A stretch of DNA of 64,000 nt, taken from contig NZ_QJJS01000002.1 in assembly GCF_003201595.1 (NCBI RefSeq), positions 274,416 to 338,415 of the forward strand. The letters run 5' to 3'. The DNA is from Sphaerotilus hippei (GTDB lineage: Bacteria; Pseudomonadota; Gammaproteobacteria; Burkholderiales; Burkholderiaceae_C). The translations under genes and the position numbers were made by a program. Below are positions 61,205-64,000 of this stretch, piece by piece; positions within the stretch are counted from its first letter, which is position 1, and each line of letters begins with the position of its first letter. A model generated the notes under the pieces. The model searched no databases. It was not told the DNA's origin and saw only the letters and a list, made by a program, of their open reading frames with translations.

Positions 61205-61753
61205 ATGATCTTCACCCCGACCACCCTGAAAGACGCCTGGTTGCTCGATCTCGAGAAACGTGGCGATTCGCGCGGTTTTTTCGCGCGCACGATGTGCACC
61301 AAGGAATTTGCCGCGCACGGCCTCGTGACGACGTTCGTGCAGCAGAACACCTCGTTTTCCGCCGACAAGGGCACCTTGCGTGGCATGCATTTCCAGCGCG
61401 GTGATGCCGCCGAAGCCAAGCTGGTGCGCTGCCTGCGTGGCAGGATCGTCGACATCATCGTCGACCTGCGCGGTGATTCGCCGACCTACATGAAACACGA
61501 GGCGTTCGAGCTGGATGACCAGAGCCGTCGCCACCTGTATGTGCCGCCGGGTTTCGCGCATTCGTTCCAGACCCTGACGGATGACGTCGAGGTCAGTTAT
61601 CTGGTGTCGTCGCCTTATACCCCGTCGGCGGAAGGTGGCCTGCGGTATTGCGATCCGCTGCTCGGCATCACCTGGCCGCTGCCGGTCAGTGGAATCTCCG
61701 ACAAGGACGCCGCCTGGCCTTTCCTCGAAGCCGGTGCCCCGCCGATCTTCTGA
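61205..61753 (+). CDS. dTDP-4-dehydrorhamnose 3,5-epimerase family protein (RfbC-like)
   Basis: A 182-residue cupin. The sequence RGDSRGFFARTMCTKEF, then VQQNTSFSADKGTLRGMHFQ with the conserved HFQ, DIIVDLRGDSPTYMKHEAFEL, and VPPGFAHSFQTLTDDVEVSYLVSSPY are all typical of RfbC epimerases with catalytic histidine. In a cluster with a cytidylyltransferase the substrate may be a CDP-4-keto sugar rather than dTDP, which is inference. AGGAG lies before the ATG. It is the fourth protein of the group and is followed by the DUF707 gene. Confidence 0.9.
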   Translation: MIFTPTTLKDAWLLDLEKRGDSRGFFARTMCTKEFAAHGLVTTFVQQNTSFSADKGTLRGMHFQRGDAAEAKLVRCLRGRIVDIIVDLRGDSPTYMKHEAFELDDQSRRHLYVPPGFAHSFQTLTDDVEVSYLVSSPYTPSAEGGLRYCDPLLGITWPLPVSGISDKDAAWPFLEAGAPPIF

Positions 61754-61821
61754 TCATCCGTTGTTGTACAGGGCGGCATGCGGTCGGGGATTCGACCGGA
61801 TGCCGTTTCAAGGGAGATACC

Positions 61822-62808
61822 ATGGAACAGTCATCACGGCGATTTCTCGTGCTGGGACGTGTCGGCGACAAGTCCCTGCACAAGAGCTGGATCGAGGATC
61901 AGTCCTGCGATCGCAACTGGGATCTGCAGCTCAATGCCTACGGCAAGGACGAGAGCCGCATCCAGGATGGTGATCTGCCACCGGTCATCGACCGCGGCAC
62001 CAAGTGGGACAGCATCGCCCGGCATTTCAATGCCCAGCCCGAACTGCTCGATCGCTACGAGTATGTGATGCTGCCCGACGACGATCTGCTGATGACCGCC
62101 CGGGATATCAACCGCCTGTTCGACATCGTCGTGGAAAACGGCCTGACGATGGCCCAGCCGGCCTTGTCGATCGAGAGCTACATCTCGTGGCCGGTGCTGC
62201 TGCGCAGTTCGCAGTTCAAGCTCCGCTACGTGAATTTCGTCGAGTCGATGGCCTGCTGCATCAAGTCGTCCTACCTGAAGAAGCTGCTGCCGATGTTCGA
62301 GCAGCACTACACCGGCTGGGGCACGGACATGATCTGGACCATGCTGATGGAGGATCCTTCCTACCAGGCGGCCGTGATCGACGACGTGGTGATGACCCAC
62401 ACCCGGCCGCTCTACAGCGGGCCGCTCTATTCCAGCTATCAGGAAGGGGTTGATCCCCGCAATGAACTGGCGACGCTGACGGCCAGTTTCGAGAACATGC
62501 CCGGCGCGATGCTGGTCTACGGCGGCGTGCTGGCCAACGGTCGCAAGGTCGGTGGCTTCGAGGCGCAACTGCGCAACGGGCTGCAGCTGTTCGGCATGGT
62601 CCGCAAGTCCAAGCTGCCCTTGAACACGGCCCGCATGGGGGTGGCGATGCTGATCCGCATGTTCACGAAGGCCGGTTACCGGCCCGAGCAGCTGCGCCCC
62701 GTTCTGGGTGCACCGATCACGAATCTGCTGCTGGGGCGTTCGCCGGCGGCTGCACAGGGGGGCGCGGCGACGTCCGCGGCCGGCATCGAGCAGCGCCAGG
62801 CGGCCTGA
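61822..62808 (+). CDS. DUF707 family protein, putative glycosyltransferase
   Basis: A 328-residue protein of the DUF707 family. It has CDRNWDLQLNAYGKD, then the acidic motif YVMLPDDDLLMTARDINRLFD, NFVESMACCIKSSYL and the GWGTDMIWTMLM block; the DDD and WGxD motifs resemble the metal-binding DxD and acceptor sites of GT-A enzymes. The family is thought to be glycosyltransferases but no reaction is proven. It has an AGGGAGA site. As the last gene before the terminator it may add the sugar made by the preceding enzymes. The Ala/Gln-rich tail is variable. Confidence 0.78.
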   Translation: MEQSSRRFLVLGRVGDKSLHKSWIEDQSCDRNWDLQLNAYGKDESRIQDGDLPPVIDRGTKWDSIARHFNAQPELLDRYEYVMLPDDDLLMTARDINRLFDIVVENGLTMAQPALSIESYISWPVLLRSSQFKLRYVNFVESMACCIKSSYLKKLLPMFEQHYTGWGTDMIWTMLMEDPSYQAAVIDDVVMTHTRPLYSGPLYSSYQEGVDPRNELATLTASFENMPGAMLVYGGVLANGRKVGGFEAQLRNGLQLFGMVRKSKLPLNTARMGVAMLIRMFTKAGYRPEQLRPVLGAPITNLLLGRSPAAAQGGAATSAAGIEQRQAA

Positions 62809-62854
62809 CACCGCCACCGTCATGCCCCTGGCGGCCGTCTCCCGGCCCCGCACG

Positions 62855-62882
62855 AAAAAGGCCCCGCATCGCGGGGCCTTTT
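62855..62882. terminator. Bidirectional terminator between the sugar cluster and the second PQQ dehydrogenase
   Basis: A twelve-pair stem AAAAGGCCCCGC with its complement and an ATC loop; four T residues end the plus strand side and five A residues precede the stem, giving a T tract on the minus strand as well. It serves the two convergent genes. Confidence 0.9.
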
Positions 62883-62901
62883 CATTGCGCGGGATCCAGG
62901 C

Positions 62902-64000
62902 TCACTTGGCGAGCTTGAACACCCAGACCGACCCCCCCTGTTCGAGGTAGTTGACTTTCTTGGCGACTTCGCCACCCCACAGCGGGACGGCGCCGCCCCA
63001 GCCCGAGACCACGGAGATGTACTGCTCGCCGTTCTCTTCCCACGAGACCGGGGGAGCGACCACGCCCGAGCCGGTCTGGAACTTCCAGACCACCTTGCCG
63101 GTCTTGGCGTCGGCGGCCTGCAGATAACCTTCCGGCGTGCCCCAGAACACCAGGTTGCCGCCGGTGGTCAGCACGCCACCCCACAGCGGGGCACCGTTCT
63201 TGACTTCCCAGGCGATCTTGCCGGTCTTCGGATCGATCGCACGCAGGGCGCCGATGTGGTCGTCGTGCAGCGTCTTGATGGTGAAGCCCGCGCCCAGGTA
63301 GGCCGCACCCTTCTTGTAGGTGATCGGCTCGTTCCAGATCTCCATGCCCCATTCGTTGGCCGGCACGTAGAACAGCTTGGTCTCCGGGCTGTAGGCCATC
63401 GGCATCTGGTTCTTGCCACCCAGGAAGCTGGGGGCGGAGAACACGCTCTGGCCCTTCTTGCCGTCGGCGCCGGCGGTCGGGTCGCCCGGGCGGCCTTCGG
63501 GGATCAGGTTCGGCTTGCCGGTCTTCAAGTCGATGCCGGTGGCCCAGGTGATCTTCTTGACGAAGGGGAAGGCGTTGAGCAGCTGGCCCGTCTTGGCGTC
63601 GTTGACGTAGAAGAAGCCGTTGCGGTCGGCCTTGCCGCCCAGGACCTTGCCGCCGTCCTCATAGGTCACGAACTCGTTGACACCGTCGAAGTCCCAGCCG
63701 TCGTTGGGCGTGTTCTGGTAGTGCCACTTGATCTGGCCGGTCTTGACGTCGATGGCGACCGTCGAGCAGGAGAACAGGTTGTCGCCCTTGCGCAGGTGGC
63801 TGTTCCACGGTGCGGGGTTGCCGGCGCCGAAGTAGGCCAGGCCGGTCTTGGCGTTGTAGGTGCCGCCCAGCCAGGTGGCCGCGCCACCGGTCTTCCACAG
63901 GTCGCCCGGCCAGGTCTGGCCTTGCGTGCCCGAGACGCCGTTCTCGGTCTTGTTGCCGTCCTTGTCGTACTTGTAGCCCATGTGGCCTTCGACGGTCGGA
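62902..64000 (-). CDS. PQQ-dependent alcohol dehydrogenase, lanthanide type (PedH/XoxF-like), C-terminal part
   Basis: The last 365 residues of a second quinoprotein; the N-terminus and the CC disulfide region lie beyond the right edge. The visible part shows [24 protein letters not shown], propeller repeats such as [19 protein letters not shown] and the C-terminal GGSVWVFKL. The catalytic region is [11 protein letters not shown]: the aspartate of WDF (codon 63691-63693) is followed two residues on by another aspartate (codon 63685-63687), the residue that marks lanthanide-dependent enzymes. It is thus a likely Ln(III)-dependent alcohol dehydrogenase. Its promoter is not in the window. Confidence 0.92.
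   Translation of the reverse strand, partial: PTVEGHMGYKYDKDGNKTENGVSGTQGQTWPGDLWKTGGAATWLGGTYNAKTGLAYFGAGNPAPWNSHLRKGDNLFSCSTVAIDVKTGQIKWHYQNTPNDGWDFDGVNEFVTYEDGGKVLGGKADRNGFFYVNDAKTGQLLNAFPFVKKITWATGIDLKTGKPNLIPEGRPGDPTAGADGKKGQSVFSAPSFLGGKNQMPMAYSPETKLFYVPANEWGMEIWNEPITYKKGAAYLGAGFTIKTLHDDHIGALRAIDPKTGKIAWEVKNGAPLWGGVLTTGGNLVFWGTPEGYLQAADAKTGKVVWKFQTGSGVVAPPVSWEENGEQYISVVSGWGGAVPLWGGEVAKKVNYLEQGGSVWVFKLAK

Overview
The window is gene-dense, very GC-rich DNA (strong G/C preference at third codon positions) from a Gram-negative bacterium, most probably a betaproteobacterium of the Burkholderiales. The grounds are the waaC-waaA lipopolysaccharide core genes, the Tct and Bug (TctC-like) transport families, RND and TRAP systems, the rpsU-yqeY order and the gene styles. 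The genus is not determined; Sphaerotilus/Leptothrix relatives are a guess. No rRNA, tRNA, insertion sequence, phage or CRISPR array was seen.

Layout. 1-6.6 kb: a run of overlapping plus-strand housekeeping genes (phosphomannomutase end, waaC, waaA, TatD, DNA glycosylase, spermidine-synthase-like, GspE-type ATPase). 6.7-8.8 kb: tctB-tctA closed by a terminator. 8.8-13.9 kb: an MFS exporter, a DUF3422 protein and a kinase / receiver-kinase pair. 13.9-19.6 kb (minus): an RND tripartite pump. 19.7-24.4 kb (minus): a TRAP permease pair behind a Cache-domain two-component system. 24.5-27.1 kb (minus): a DUF442 protein, yqeY, rpsU and a BaiN-type flavoprotein.

27.1-46.1 kb is the centrepiece, a PQQ-dependent alcohol oxidation locus of the Pseudomonas ped/exa type. 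It holds cytochrome c-550 (PedF-like) with a PedG/XoxJ-like binding protein, a divergent sigma-54 activator of the AcoR type, a SoxH-like metallohydrolase with lost metal ligands, and a long plus-strand operon. That operon encodes a degenerate PqqB homologue, the PQQ-associated ABC transporter (ATPase, YVTN propeller, binding protein, permease), a TolQ/TolR-like proton-channel pair, an unknown membrane protein, a lipoprotein and a Bug binding protein. A NarL-type two-component system then lies divergent to a Ca-type PQQ alcohol dehydrogenase, which is followed by a secreted pentapeptide protein and a second cytochrome c. Two good -24/-12 promoters face the cytochrome c-550 operon and the ABC operon, so the AcoR-like protein probably controls both. 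A second PQQ dehydrogenase, with the extra aspartate of lanthanide enzymes, runs off the right edge.

46-56.7 kb: a CAP lipoprotein, an FRG protein, a large Cache-Cache-CheW protein without membrane spans, a PA0069-type radical SAM protein, an AsmA-like DUF748 protein and a KefB/C-type antiporter. 56.7-62.8 kb: a long non-coding leader and a sugar cluster (epimerase, glucose-1-phosphate cytidylyltransferase, SAF-domain oxidoreductase, RfbC-like epimerase, DUF707 protein) ending at a bidirectional terminator.

The best candidates for something undescribed are the proton-channel genes translationally coupled to the PQQ-associated ABC permease, the two metal-site-dead MBL-fold proteins beside them, and the regulatory layout (paired sigma-54 promoters and three phased palindromes before the dehydrogenase). 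All family names are from recognition of motifs and context; no search was run.
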